A stretch of 64,000 bases of DNA, from NCBI RefSeq assembly GCF_030849025.1, contig NZ_CP118224.1, positions 2,595,001 to 2,659,000 on the forward strand, written 5' to 3'. Below, one piece after another: positions 32,518 to 41,177 of this stretch (its first letter is position 1; each line of letters begins with the position of its first letter). This DNA comes from Oceanimonas pelagia. GTDB taxonomy: Bacteria > Pseudomonadota > Gammaproteobacteria > Enterobacterales > Aeromonadaceae. A program made the position numbers and the translations under genes. The notes beneath the pieces were generated by a model that had not been told where the DNA came from, made no database searches, and was given only the letters and a program-made list of their open reading frames with translations.

Positions 32518-35500
32518 GTGTTTGCGCCCATTTTGCTGTTTTTCATGCTGTTACTGCTGCCGGCCCCGGTGCCGGCGGATCAAAGCGTGGCCGATATCGA
32601 GGCCCTGCTGAAGGAAATACCGGAAGGGGACAAGCCCGAGCTGCAAAAGCTGCGCGACAGCTATAACCAGGCACTGCAACTGGTGCGGGAAGGCGAGCGC
32701 TACCGGCAACAGACCGAGAGCCTGCGCAAGTTCATGGAGGACTATCCGGCCGAACTGAAAAAGCTGGAACAACAAAAAGCGAAGCTCAAGCGCACCTCCA
32801 CCGAAAGCATTGCCCTGCTTGACGGTCCGGATCTGGAGCAGGCGCTGGTGGACGCCCAGGCCCGGCGGCTGGAACTGCGCCGCCAGCGGGAAGAGCTGAC
32901 CAACACCTTCAACCTGCAGGAACTCAGCAACAGCGGGCTGCACAACCAGCTCGACGAGCTGCGCCAGCAACTGCGCCAGACCCAGCAAAACCTGGATCAG
33001 ATGCAGTTTACCGACAACCAGAGCCGGCAGCAGAACGCCAACCGCATACTGGCCATGGTACGGGAGCAGACCCTGCAGCGGCGCATTCAGATGCTGGAAC
33101 TGGAGCAATTGTCGTCGGGCAACCGCGACACCCTCAACAAACTCAGGCTGGAGATACTGCAAAGCCGGCTGGCCGATCTCGACCAGTACATAGACGCCCT
33201 GCAAAACCGCCAGAACGAGCTGCGCCGGGCCACCACCGAGGCCGCCATTGCCGAAAGCGAACGGCTGCTCGACGAGGTGCAGACCGACTCGCCGCTGCTT
33301 GCCCGTGAACAGGAGCGCAACCAGCAGCTGTCCGCCATCCTGGTGGAGCGCAGCCGCACCATAGAGTCGCTGCAACTGGAAAACCAGGCGGTGGAAAGCG
33401 CCGTGAGCGAACTCACCACCCTCAAGAACAACCTCAAGGAGCAGCTCGAATGGCTGGAGGTGAGCCGCGGCTTTGGCGAAAACCTGCGCAACCGCCTGAG
33501 CGAGCTGCCGGCCCCCTATCCCCTGCCCCAGCTGGAAGCCCGCATCGTGCAGAGCCGGGTGGATCGCTACGGCTACCAGGAAGAGCTCGACGACATTGCC
33601 AACAACAGCTATCGCAACCGGCTGCTGACCCTGGAGCAGGATCTGAGCGAAGAGCAGTTACTGCTGCTTGACGAGCTGCTCACCACCCGTGCCCGGCTGC
33701 TGGAGCGGCTGCAGGCCGCCACCGACAACCAGATCCACGAGCAAACCCGGCTCAAGGTGGCCTACAGCCGGCAGAACGGCCAGCTGGAAGAAATTCGGGC
33801 TCTGACCGAAGAACGGCTGTTCTGGCTGCCGGACCTGCGCCCGGTGGGCAGCGGCTTTCCCGCCGCCCTGCTGGAAACCCTGGACTGGCTGACCCGCGCC
33901 GCCACCTGGACCGCCCTGCCCCGGGCGTTGCAGCAACAGGGAATTGCCAGCCTGACCCTGTACGGCATCAGCACCCTGGTGGTGCTCTACCTGTGGCTGC
34001 TGAGCCGGCGCAGCCTGCGGGATTACCTGGCGCGCATCAGCCCGCGCATTGGCAACGTGACCCAGGACAAGTACAGCTACACCTTCAACACCCTGCTGCT
34101 CAGCCTGCTCACCGCGCTGCCGCTGCCGGCGCTGCTGTCGCTGCTGTCCCACGCCATCGACTCGCCCCTGGCTTCCCCCATCGTGGTGTCGCTGGCGGCG
34201 GCGCTGCGGGAGCTGATGCTGCCGGTGTTCATTCTGCTGCTGGTAGGCAACCTGACCCTGCCCAGGGGTCTGCTGGTAATGCATTTCAACCTGCCCGCCG
34301 AGCAGGTACGCCGTGTCTGGCGCCAGTTCCGCACCCTGATGCTGAGCCTGCTGCCCATGCTGCTGCTGCTGTACACCTCCCGGGAATTCCGGGAGTTTTC
34401 CCTCTACGACACCCTGGGACGGCTGGCCTTTATCTATACCTGCGTGCTGATGAGCCTGTTTTCCTGGCGGCTCTATCGCCAGGACATGCCGCTGCTGGTA
34501 TCCACGCCCCGCCAGGAACACCTGACCCTGGCCAATCACCTGCTGTGGGGGCTGCTGGTCACGGCCCCCTTGCTGGCACTGGCCGCCGCCGTCATGGGCT
34601 ATCTGTTCACCGCCCATACCCTGCTGCGCCAGCTCGAAATCTCGGTGCTGGCAGGGCTGGGGTTTGTGATGGCCTATTTCTCGGTACGCCGCTGGATGCT
34701 GCTGCAGCGCCGCCGGCTGGCCTTTGAACGGGCCAAGGCCCGGCGCGCCGAGATCCTGGCCCAGCGCAAGGAAAAGGAACGGGACGAACCCCATGAAACC
34801 CCGCCCAGCCCGGAAGCCGAGGCCGCCGCCGTGGCCGAGCTGGATCTCGACGCCATCAGTGCCCAGTCTCTGGGGCTGCTGCGATCTGTGCTGATGCTGG
34901 GCTACATTCTCACCCTGATGGTGCTGTGGTCGGAGATCAATACCGCCTTCAGCTTTCTCGACAGCATCGAGGTGTGGCATGTGTCGAGCAGCCTGGCCGG
35001 GGAAGACACCCTGGTGCCGATCTCGCTCAAGGATCTGGTGATCGCCCTGTTTCTGGTGGTGCTGACCCTGATCACCGCCCGCAACCTGCCGGGACTGATG
35101 GAGCTGAGCGTGCTGCAGCACCTGGATCTGTCACCGGGAACCGGCTTTGCCATCACCACCATTTCCAAGTACCTGGTGCTGGTATTCGGTGCCTTTGCCA
35201 CCTTTGCCATGCTGGGCATCGACTGGTCCAAACTGCAATGGCTGGTGGCGGCGCTGTCGGTGGGCCTGGGGTTTGGCCTGCAGGAGATCTTCGCCAACTT
35301 TGTGTCGGGCCTGATTATTCTGTTTGAAAAGCCCATTCGCATCGGCGATACCGTCACCATTCGGGATCTCACCGGCACCATCTCCAAAATCAAGACCCGG
35401 GCCACCACCATTGTGGACTGGGACAGACGCGAAATCATCGTGCCCAACAAGGCGTTTATTACCGAGCAGTTCGTCAACTGGTCGCTGTCGGACGCCATTA

Positions 35501-35838
35501 CCCGGGTGCGGCTGTTTGTACGGGTGCGGCTGGATGCCGACGTGGAGCTGGTGCAGTCACTGTTGCAGGAAGCCATTGCCGAATGCAGCCTGATCCTCGA
35601 TAACCCGGTGCCCGAGGCCTTTCTGGTGGAGCTGACCGACTCGGCGCTGGTGTATGAGGTGCGGGTCTATGTCAACGACATGGGCCACCGCATGCCCATG
35701 ACCCACGAGCTGCACAATCTGCTGCTGGAGCGGCTGCGCCGCCACGATATTCAGATCCCGCACCAGCAGGTGGACATTCGGCTGGTGGGCGAGCAGGGCC
35801 CGGTTATTCGTGGGCAAAGCGAGGGCGACAGCCACTGA
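32518..35838 (+). CDS. mscM: MscM-type mechanosensitive channel (MscK/MscM family)
   Basis: Large MscS-superfamily channel protecting against hypo-osmotic shock. The GTG at 32518 is preferred over the TTG at 32503 because GAGAGA sits at good spacing and it yields a signal peptide (LLFFMLLLLPAPVPAD) and 1106 residues, the E. coli MscM size. A long periplasmic coiled-coil domain (about 30-450) precedes multiple transmembrane helices (about 480-900). The C-terminal MscS core has the pore helix GLGFGLQEIFANFVSG near residue 920 and a cytoplasmic beta domain. It lies 30 bp after psd. Confidence 0.92.
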   Translation: MFAPILLFFMLLLLPAPVPADQSVADIEALLKEIPEGDKPELQKLRDSYNQALQLVREGERYRQQTESLRKFMEDYPAELKKLEQQKAKLKRTSTESIALLDGPDLEQALVDAQARRLELRRQREELTNTFNLQELSNSGLHNQLDELRQQLRQTQQNLDQMQFTDNQSRQQNANRILAMVREQTLQRRIQMLELEQLSSGNRDTLNKLRLEILQSRLADLDQYIDALQNRQNELRRATTEAAIAESERLLDEVQTDSPLLAREQERNQQLSAILVERSRTIESLQLENQAVESAVSELTTLKNNLKEQLEWLEVSRGFGENLRNRLSELPAPYPLPQLEARIVQSRVDRYGYQEELDDIANNSYRNRLLTLEQDLSEEQLLLLDELLTTRARLLERLQAATDNQIHEQTRLKVAYSRQNGQLEEIRALTEERLFWLPDLRPVGSGFPAALLETLDWLTRAATWTALPRALQQQGIASLTLYGISTLVVLYLWLLSRRSLRDYLARISPRIGNVTQDKYSYTFNTLLLSLLTALPLPALLSLLSHAIDSPLASPIVVSLAAALRELMLPVFILLLVGNLTLPRGLLVMHFNLPAEQVRRVWRQFRTLMLSLLPMLLLLYTSREFREFSLYDTLGRLAFIYTCVLMSLFSWRLYRQDMPLLVSTPRQEHLTLANHLLWGLLVTAPLLALAAAVMGYLFTAHTLLRQLEISVLAGLGFVMAYFSVRRWMLLQRRRLAFERAKARRAEILAQRKEKERDEPHETPPSPEAEAAAVAELDLDAISAQSLGLLRSVLMLGYILTLMVLWSEINTAFSFLDSIEVWHVSSSLAGEDTLVPISLKDLVIALFLVVLTLITARNLPGLMELSVLQHLDLSPGTGFAITTISKYLVLVFGAFATFAMLGIDWSKLQWLVAALSVGLGFGLQEIFANFVSGLIILFEKPIRIGDTVTIRDLTGTISKIKTRATTIVDWDRREIIVPNKAFITEQFVNWSLSDAITRVRLFVRVRLDADVELVQSLLQEAIAECSLILDNPVPEAFLVELTDSALVYEVRVYVNDMGHRMPMTHELHNLLLERLRRHDIQIPHQQVDIRLVGEQGPVIRGQSEGDSH

Positions 35839-35903
35839 GTTGCCCTTTCGGCACAGACGGGCCCACTCTTGAAACATGGGCCCCATCAATACGGGAGGCA
35901 GTC

Positions 35904-36392
35904 ATGTTGCGCCTGTTCATGCTTGTTCTGCTGCTGGGCGGTTGCGCCGCGCCTTACGATTACGCGGAAGACACCGACTTTCGCCGCTTTGAGACGGTGG
36001 CGCTGGCACCGGAGATGGAGAAAACGTCTCTGGACGGTGCCCGCATCGCCGCCGCCGCTCAGGCACTGCTGCCCGCCCGTGGGCTCACCCTCACCGCGCC
36101 GGAGCAGGCCTCGCTCTGGCTGAACTACCGGCTGGATGAGAGCGTACGGCTGCTGACCACCATGCCCAGCATGTTCGGCCACCACGACCTGTGGGATGAA
36201 GAACGGGTTTATGGCGCCCGCCGGGAGCGGCATCTGGTGCTGTGGCTGGAACAGCCCGGTTCGGGCCGGGTGCTGTGGCAAAGCCGCCACCCCAACGCCT
36301 TTCCCGGCGCACGGGTGCGGGGTGACGCCCGCCGTGACGACATCATGCAACAGGTGGAAGAGCTGCTGGAGAATTACCCGCCTGAGCCGTGA
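35904..36392 (+). CDS. DUF4136-like lipoprotein
   Basis: A 162-residue lipoprotein. The signal peptide MLRLFMLVLLLGGC ends in a lipobox with cysteine at residue 14, and the following residues resemble the DUF4136 pattern (short strand TDFRRFETVAL, then a helix with alternating strands, REHLVLWLEQPGSGRVLWQ-type core). GGGAGG precedes the ATG at good spacing. It is downstream of mscM with a 65-bp gap containing a GGGCCCA/TGGGCCC hairpin lacking a U-run. Function unknown. Confidence 0.75.
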   Translation: MLRLFMLVLLLGGCAAPYDYAEDTDFRRFETVALAPEMEKTSLDGARIAAAAQALLPARGLTLTAPEQASLWLNYRLDESVRLLTTMPSMFGHHDLWDEERVYGARRERHLVLWLEQPGSGRVLWQSRHPNAFPGARVRGDARRDDIMQQVEELLENYPPEP

Positions 36393-36401
36393 AATACCAA
36401 G

Positions 36402-36447
36402 GTGAGGAGTAGGGGGGAGGAGAAAAACCAATCCCCTCCCTCCTCAC
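36402..36447. repeat. GTGAGGAG/CTCCTCAC imperfect palindrome
   Basis: A purine-rich arm (GTGAGGAG...GGGGGGAGG) and a pyrimidine-rich arm (CCCCTCCCTCCTCAC) are inverted around an AAAAACCAAT centre. It lies between the convergent lipoprotein and epmA genes and may end either transcript. It is similar in style to 51762-51843. Confidence 0.5.
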
Positions 36448-36466
36448 AGCAACCTGTACGCCTGTC

Positions 36467-37441
36467 TCAGGCCCGGGTAACCGGAAAGGCGATCACTCGC
36501 TCCAGGCTGTCGGCTCCCAGCGCCAGCATGATCAGCCGGTCAATGCCCAGCGCCACCCCGGCGCAATCGGGCAGGCCGGCGGCCAGTGCCGCCAGCAGGT
36601 ATTCGTCCACCGGCTTTTCGGTCAGTCCCCGCGCCCGGCGCAGTACGTTGTCCTGGTCAAAGCGGGTGCGCTGCTCGGCGGCATCGCTCAGCTCATGAAA
36701 CCCGTTGGCAAGCTCAATGCCCTTGTAATACACCTCGAAACGCTCGGCTACCCGGGCATCGGCGGGACTGATGCGGGCCAGTGCCGCCTGGCTGGCGGGA
36801 AAGTCATAGACAAAGCAGGGCACCTGCTGGCCGATGCGCGGCTCCACTCCCAGGGCAAACAGCAGTTGCAACAGGGTGTCGCGGTCGTCTTCGCGCGCCA
36901 GCAAGTCATCGGCGCCCAGCCCCCGGCCGGCGTTCCGCAGCTCCGCCAGCGAGGCGGTCAACGGGCATACCCCCAGAGTCTGCTCAAAAGCGGCGGCATA
37001 ACTGATGCGCTCGGGCTCGTTGCAGTCCAGCACCCCTTGCAGCAGCTCGGCCATTTCGTCCATCAAGCGGTGATGGTCAAAACCCGGCCGGTACCATTCC
37101 AGCATGGTGAACTCGGGGTTGTGCAGCCGCCCCGACTCCTCGTTGCGGTAGGACTTGCAGATCTGATAGATGGGTCCGCTGCCGGCGGCCAGCAGCCGTT
37201 TCATGTGAAATTCCGGCGAGGTCTGCAGGTAGAGATCCTGGCCCCCGGCCATGCCGGGACCGGTAAAGCGGGTCACGAAATTTTCCAGATGCAGATCGGT
37301 GACCCCGGCCGCCGCCAGGGTGGGCGTGTCCACTTCCAGTACACCACGCGCGGCAAAAAAGTCTCGAATACAGGCCAGCAGCTCGGCACGCCGGCGCAGC
37401 ATGGAAAGTTCAGCACTGGGAAACCAGGGTAACGTCGTCAT
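36467..37441 (-). CDS. epmA: elongation factor P--(R)-beta-lysine ligase EpmA
   Basis: Class II lysyl-tRNA synthetase paralogue that attaches (R)-beta-lysine to EF-P. ATG at 37441 gives [22 protein letters not shown] and 324 residues, one fewer than E. coli EpmA and without an anticodon-binding domain. Class II motif 2 appears as [25 protein letters not shown] near residue 100 and motif 3 as [12 protein letters not shown] near 300. The substrate-making partner EpmB and EF-P itself are encoded 2-3 kb away. Confidence 0.95.
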   Translation of the reverse strand: MTTLPWFPSAELSMLRRRAELLACIRDFFAARGVLEVDTPTLAAAGVTDLHLENFVTRFTGPGMAGGQDLYLQTSPEFHMKRLLAAGSGPIYQICKSYRNEESGRLHNPEFTMLEWYRPGFDHHRLMDEMAELLQGVLDCNEPERISYAAAFEQTLGVCPLTASLAELRNAGRGLGADDLLAREDDRDTLLQLLFALGVEPRIGQQVPCFVYDFPASQAALARISPADARVAERFEVYYKGIELANGFHELSDAAEQRTRFDQDNVLRRARGLTEKPVDEYLLAALAAGLPDCAGVALGIDRLIMLALGADSLERVIAFPVTRA

Positions 37442-37479
37442 GAAAAAACACTCTGCAAAAACGCCGAGTGTACTGCGAA

Positions 37480-37896
37480 TCAGTCGCGGCTGGCAGCCCT
37501 GCTGTCGCCTTTCAGCTCGATCTGGTTGCCTTCCGGATCGAACAGGTAGATCGACGGCCCTTCTCCCTGAGCACCGTAGCGCCGCGCCGGCGGCTCGCAG
37601 ATCACCCCCGACAGGCTGAAGTAATTCAGCAGCGCGTCGGGATCGAAGGGATCGATGCGCAGGCAAAAGTGATCCATGTTGGCCCGGCATTGATCGGCGG
37701 CCTCACCATCTCCGCCCAGCGGGCCACGAATATCCACCAGATCGATCAGCTGGTCGCCGGCGCGCAGCTGATAAAGCCCGATATCGGCTTTTTCACGCTC
37801 CAGACAGCAGCCCAGCACCTTGCAGTAAAAATCCAGCATTCGCTGCGGATTGCGCACTCGCAGCACCAGATGATCCAGCCCCGTTACCCTGAACAT
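37480..37896 (-). CDS. VOC (glyoxalase/bleomycin-resistance) family protein
   Basis: Vicinal-oxygen-chelate fold protein of 138 residues. ATG at 37896 is chosen because it gives [21 protein letters not shown] and AGGG lies upstream. Two beta-alpha-beta-beta-beta modules are visible (residues 1-62 and 70-130). Likely metal ligands are H9 (DHLVLRV), H76 (MDHFCLRI) and the Glu of [11 protein letters not shown]. No substrate can be assigned. It precedes epmA by 38 bp on the same strand. 37897-38030 carries nothing else I recognise. Confidence 0.82.
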   Translation of the reverse strand: MFRVTGLDHLVLRVRNPQRMLDFYCKVLGCCLEREKADIGLYQLRAGDQLIDLVDIRGPLGGDGEAADQCRANMDHFCLRIDPFDPDALLNYFSLSGVICEPPARRYGAQGEGPSIYLFDPEGNQIELKGDSRAASRD

Positions 37897-38030
37897 GACA
37901 TCGCCCTCGTCCGATGAATGAGCCAATGATGGCGTAATTTTAATCAAAATAAAAGCCGCCACCGGTAGCACCGGCCCACGCAGCAACGGGCCGCGGCCGA
38001 CAATATTTCTGAACTTACAGTCAGGAATGG

Positions 38031-38058
38031 TTGCAAAAAAGTTTCGCGTGGCTAGAAT
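38031..38058 (+). promoter_or_regulatory. probable sigma-70 promoter of guaC
   Basis: -35 TTGCAA (38031-38036) and -10 TAGAAT (38053-38058) with a 16-bp spacer. Transcription would begin near 38063-38066, at the foot of the hairpin at 38063-38096. Confidence 0.65.
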
Positions 38059-38062
38059 GCTG

Positions 38063-38096
38063 AAAACCGGGGGCCTAAAAAACCCCCGGTTTTTTT
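38063..38096 (+). terminator. terminator-like hairpin in the guaC leader
   Basis: AACCGGGGG-CCTAAAAAA-CCCCCGGTT followed by six more T residues: a complete intrinsic-terminator shape. It lies between a good promoter and the guaC ATG at 38125. No plus-strand gene ends upstream (the VOC gene is divergent), so it is not a normal gene-end terminator. It could be an attenuator, a 5' stabilising stem or the terminator of a tiny transcript. Confidence 0.75.
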
Positions 38097-38124
38097 ATGC
38101 CTGTCATTTACTGAGGTAATACCA

Positions 38125-39168
38125 ATGCGTATCGAAGAAGACTTGAAACTGGGCTTTAGGGATGTGCTGTTTCGCCCCAAGCGCTCTACCCTCAACAGCC
38201 GCGCTCAGGTCGAGCTGAACCGGGAGTTCACCTTTAAGCATTCAGGTCGCCGCTGGTCCGGGGTGCCGGTCATCGCCGCCAACATGGACACCGTGGCCAC
38301 CTTTGAAATGGCCCGAGCCCTGGCCCGGCACGAGATGCTGACCGCCGTGCACAAGCACTACTCGGTAGAACAATGGCAGGCGTTTGTCACCGAATCCGGC
38401 GCCGAGGTACTCAGGCACGTGATCGTGTCTACCGGCACCTCCGAGCGCGACTTTGAAAAACTGCAGCAGATCCTGGCGCTGTCCGACGAGCTGGGCTTTA
38501 TCTGCATCGACGTGGCCAACGGCTACAGCGAGCACTTCGCCGCTTTCGTTTCCCGCGTGCGCGAGCAGTGCCCCGGACACACCATTATTGCCGGCAACGT
38601 GGTCACCGGTGAAATGGTGGAAGAGCTGATCCTGTGCGGTGCCGATATCGTCAAGGTAGGTATCGGTCCGGGCTCGGTGTGCACCACCCGGGTCAAGACC
38701 GGCGTGGGCTACCCCCAGCTGTCCGCCATCATCGAGTGTGCCGACGCGGCCCACGGCCTGGGCGGCCAGATCATCGGCGACGGCGGCTGCACCTGCCCTG
38801 GTGATGTGGCCAAGGCCTTTGGCGGCGGTGCCGATTTCGTGATGCTGGGCGGCATGCTGGCCGCTCACGAGGAATGCGGCGGCGAGCTGATTGAGCGCGA
38901 CGGCAAGCAGTTCATGAAGTTCTACGGCATGAGCTCCGCCAGCGCCATGGACAAACACGCCGGCGGCGTGGCCAAGTACCGGGCGGCCGAAGGCAAGACG
39001 GTGGAGCTGGCCTACCGTGGTCCGGTGGAAAATACCGTGCAGGACATTCTCGGCGGCGTGCGCTCCACCTGTACCTATGTGGGTGCCCAGCGGCTGAAGG
39101 AGCTGACCAAGCGCACCACCTTCATTCGCGTGCGCGAGCAGGAAAACAACGTGTACGGCAAGGAGTGA
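38125..39168 (+). CDS. guaC: GMP reductase
   Basis: NADPH-dependent conversion of GMP to IMP and ammonia, recycling guanine nucleotides. The 347-residue product matches E. coli GuaC in length and ends. The catalytic loop is [22 protein letters not shown] with the nucleophilic cysteine near residue 187. [10 protein letters not shown] near 130 and [27 protein letters not shown] near 217 are IMPDH/GMPR signatures. It has no CBS domains, which distinguishes it from GuaB. TGAGG precedes the ATG. Confidence 0.96.
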   Translation: MRIEEDLKLGFRDVLFRPKRSTLNSRAQVELNREFTFKHSGRRWSGVPVIAANMDTVATFEMARALARHEMLTAVHKHYSVEQWQAFVTESGAEVLRHVIVSTGTSERDFEKLQQILALSDELGFICIDVANGYSEHFAAFVSRVREQCPGHTIIAGNVVTGEMVEELILCGADIVKVGIGPGSVCTTRVKTGVGYPQLSAIIECADAAHGLGGQIIGDGGCTCPGDVAKAFGGGADFVMLGGMLAAHEECGGELIERDGKQFMKFYGMSSASAMDKHAGGVAKYRAAEGKTVELAYRGPVENTVQDILGGVRSTCTYVGAQRLKELTKRTTFIRVREQENNVYGKE

Positions 39169-39190
39169 AACCTCTGACGTAAGACGTAAA

Positions 39191-39217
39191 AAAACGGCGC
39201 CGAAAGGCGCCGTTTTT
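39191..39217. terminator. bidirectional terminator between guaC and efp
   Basis: AAAACGGCGCC-GAAA-GGCGCCGTTTTT, with A-run and T-run on opposite sides. It serves the converging guaC (plus) and efp (minus). A short GACGTAAGACGTA segment precedes it. Confidence 0.9.
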
Positions 39218-39232
39218 GTCTCGGTAAACCGC

Positions 39233-39799
39233 TTATTTTACCCGGGACACATACTCGCCGGAGCGGGTATCCACTTTCAGCACTTCACCAATCTGAATGA
39301 ACAGCGGCACCCGTACCACGGCGCCGGTGCTCAGAGTGGCAGGCTTGCCACCGGTACCGGCGGTGTCGCCCTTCAGGCCCGGATCGGTTTCAACCACTTC
39401 CAGCTCCACAAAGTTGGGCGGCGTCACGGAGATGGCGGCGCCGTTCCACAGGGTCAGGGTGCAGACGTCTTGCTCCTTCAGCCACAGCCGGGCATCGCCC
39501 ACGGCTTTTTCGTCGGCGGCGATCTGCTCAAAGGTGTCGTTGTTCATGAAGTGGTAGAACTCGCCGTCGTTATACAGATAGGCCAGTTCCACATCCATCA
39601 CGTCGGCGCCTTCTACCGTGTCGCCGGACTTGAAGGTTTTTTCCAGCACCTTGCCGTTGAGCAGGCGACGGATTTTCACGCGGTTGAACGCCTGTCCTTT
39701 GCCGGGTTTGACGAATTCGTTTTCGATAATGGCACAGGGTTCGCCGTCCAGCATAATCTTGAGACCGGACTTGAATTCATTGGTACTATAGGAGGCCAT
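39233..39799 (-). CDS. efp: translation elongation factor P
   Basis: Relieves ribosome stalling at polyproline stretches. ATG at 39799 gives [14 protein letters not shown] and 188 residues; GAGGG lies upstream. The modified lysine is K34 in [11 protein letters not shown], the residue beta-lysylated by EpmA/EpmB, both encoded nearby. Three beta-barrel domains are as expected. It is divergent from epmB with 31 bp between start codons. Confidence 0.97.
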   Translation of the reverse strand: MASYSTNEFKSGLKIMLDGEPCAIIENEFVKPGKGQAFNRVKIRRLLNGKVLEKTFKSGDTVEGADVMDVELAYLYNDGEFYHFMNNDTFEQIAADEKAVGDARLWLKEQDVCTLTLWNGAAISVTPPNFVELEVVETDPGLKGDTAGTGGKPATLSTGAVVRVPLFIQIGEVLKVDTRSGEYVSRVK

Positions 39800-39830
39800 T
39801 TTACCCTCGTAGTTGACAGAGTTGCAGAAA

Positions 39831-40859
39831 ATGCCGGCAATGATACCCCTAAAAGGGAGCGATTTACATATTCCCTGGCAAAAAGAGCTGGCCCGCGCCT
39901 TTACCACCCCGGAACAGCTGCTGGACTATCTGGAGCTGGACATTGCCCCCTGGCAGGATGGACTGGCCGCCCGCCGGCTGTTTCCCATGCGCGTGCCTTA
40001 CCCGTTTGCCGACAAGATGCAAAAGGGTAACCCGCAGGATCCCCTGTTGCGCCAGGTGTTGCCCCTGGCCGACGAGTTCGCCGAGGTGCCAGGCTTTGTG
40101 ACCGACCCGCTCGACGAGCACGACAGTGCCCTGCCCGGGCTGCTACACAAGTATCGCTCCCGCGTGTTGCTGATCCTGCGCGGTGGCTGCGCGGTGAACT
40201 GCCGTTACTGCTTTCGCCGCCATTTTCCCTACGACGACAACAGCCCGGGTCAGGGCGGCTGGCAGCCGGCGGTGGACTACATTGCCGCCCATCCGGAAAT
40301 CAACGAGGTGATCCTCTCCGGCGGCGATCCGCTGATGGCCAGGGATGAACATATTGCCGCCCTGCTGAACCAGCTTGAAAGCCTGCCCCACCTTAAACGC
40401 GTGCGCATTCACAGCCGGCTGCCGGTGGTGATTCCCCAGCGACTGACCGACGACCTGCGCGATCGCCTGAGTCAAAGCCGGCTGCGCCCGGTGCTGGTGC
40501 TGCACGTCAACCACGCCAATGAAATTGACGAGCACCTGGCCACCCGTCTGCACCAGTGGCAGCGGGCCGGCATTACCCTGCTCAACCAGGGCGTGCTGCT
40601 GGCCGGGGTCAACGACCACGCCGACTCCCTCGAAGCCCTGTCGGAACGGCTGTTTGACGCCGGTGTCCTGCCCTATTACCTGTACCAGCTCGACAAGGTG
40701 GCCGGGGCCGCTCACTTCGACGTGAGCGATGACCGGGCCCGGGCGCTGATGGCCGAGTTGCTGGCCCGGCTGCCGGGCTTTCTGGTGCCCCGGCTGGTGC
40801 GGGAAATCGGTGGCGAGGCCAGCAAAACCCCCCTCGACCTAAACCTGGAACCCCGTTAA
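39831..40859 (+). CDS. epmB: EF-P lysine 2,3-aminomutase EpmB
   Basis: Radical-SAM, PLP-dependent enzyme that makes (R)-beta-lysine for EF-P modification. The [4Fe-4S] motif is CAVNCRYC near residue 118 in [24 protein letters not shown] near 162, [10 protein letters not shown] near 195 and the C-terminal [10 protein letters not shown], with the PLP lysine, follow. Several starts are in frame (TTG 39813, ATG 39831, ATG 39840); 39831 gives an N terminus closest to E. coli. It is divergent from efp. Confidence 0.93.
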   Translation: MPAMIPLKGSDLHIPWQKELARAFTTPEQLLDYLELDIAPWQDGLAARRLFPMRVPYPFADKMQKGNPQDPLLRQVLPLADEFAEVPGFVTDPLDEHDSALPGLLHKYRSRVLLILRGGCAVNCRYCFRRHFPYDDNSPGQGGWQPAVDYIAAHPEINEVILSGGDPLMARDEHIAALLNQLESLPHLKRVRIHSRLPVVIPQRLTDDLRDRLSQSRLRPVLVLHVNHANEIDEHLATRLHQWQRAGITLLNQGVLLAGVNDHADSLEALSERLFDAGVLPYYLYQLDKVAGAAHFDVSDDRARALMAELLARLPGFLVPRLVREIGGEASKTPLDLNLEPR

Positions 40860-40868
40860 GGAAATACC

Positions 40869-41177
40869 ATGCACGATTCGGTTATCGACCGGCTGAACGA
40901 CACCCTGAAAGAGCTCTATCATCAGGCCATTGACGCCGACAAGAAACTGGCCGCCCTGCGCGCCAGGGGCCAGGCCAGGTTCAGTGCGGTACTGCGCGAA
41001 GACAGCCAGTTCATTACCCGCGCCGATCACTTCATGCCCTACGTGGCCGAACTGGCAGACGAACTGGAGATGCTGTCGGCCAGCTCGGAAGAGGAATACC
41101 AGGCACTGCTGGCGCGCATGGTGCACAAGATCCAGCTGCTGGCCACCACCCTGAGCCAGTTTATGCGCCTCGACTGA
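40869..41177 (+). CDS. small helical protein, possibly PriC-like
   Basis: A 102-residue, all-helical, charged protein beginning MHDSVIDRLNDTLKELYHQA, 9 bp after epmB. The segment ARFSAVLREDSQFITRADHF, followed by alternating leucines and KIQLLATTLSQF, faintly recalls the N-terminal part of the primosomal protein PriC, but the protein is much shorter than PriC (about 175 residues in E. coli). I cannot assign a function. Its end overlaps the end of the convergent GGDEF-EAL gene by 17 bp. Confidence 0.6.
   Translation: MHDSVIDRLNDTLKELYHQAIDADKKLAALRARGQARFSAVLREDSQFITRADHFMPYVAELADELEMLSASSEEEYQALLARMVHKIQLLATTLSQFMRLD

Noticed and set aside
37487-37690. Extended epmA frame reaching into the VOC gene
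   Set aside because: The real EpmA N terminus ([12 protein letters not shown]) starts at 37441; the upstream part has no homology pattern and overlaps the VOC coding region.
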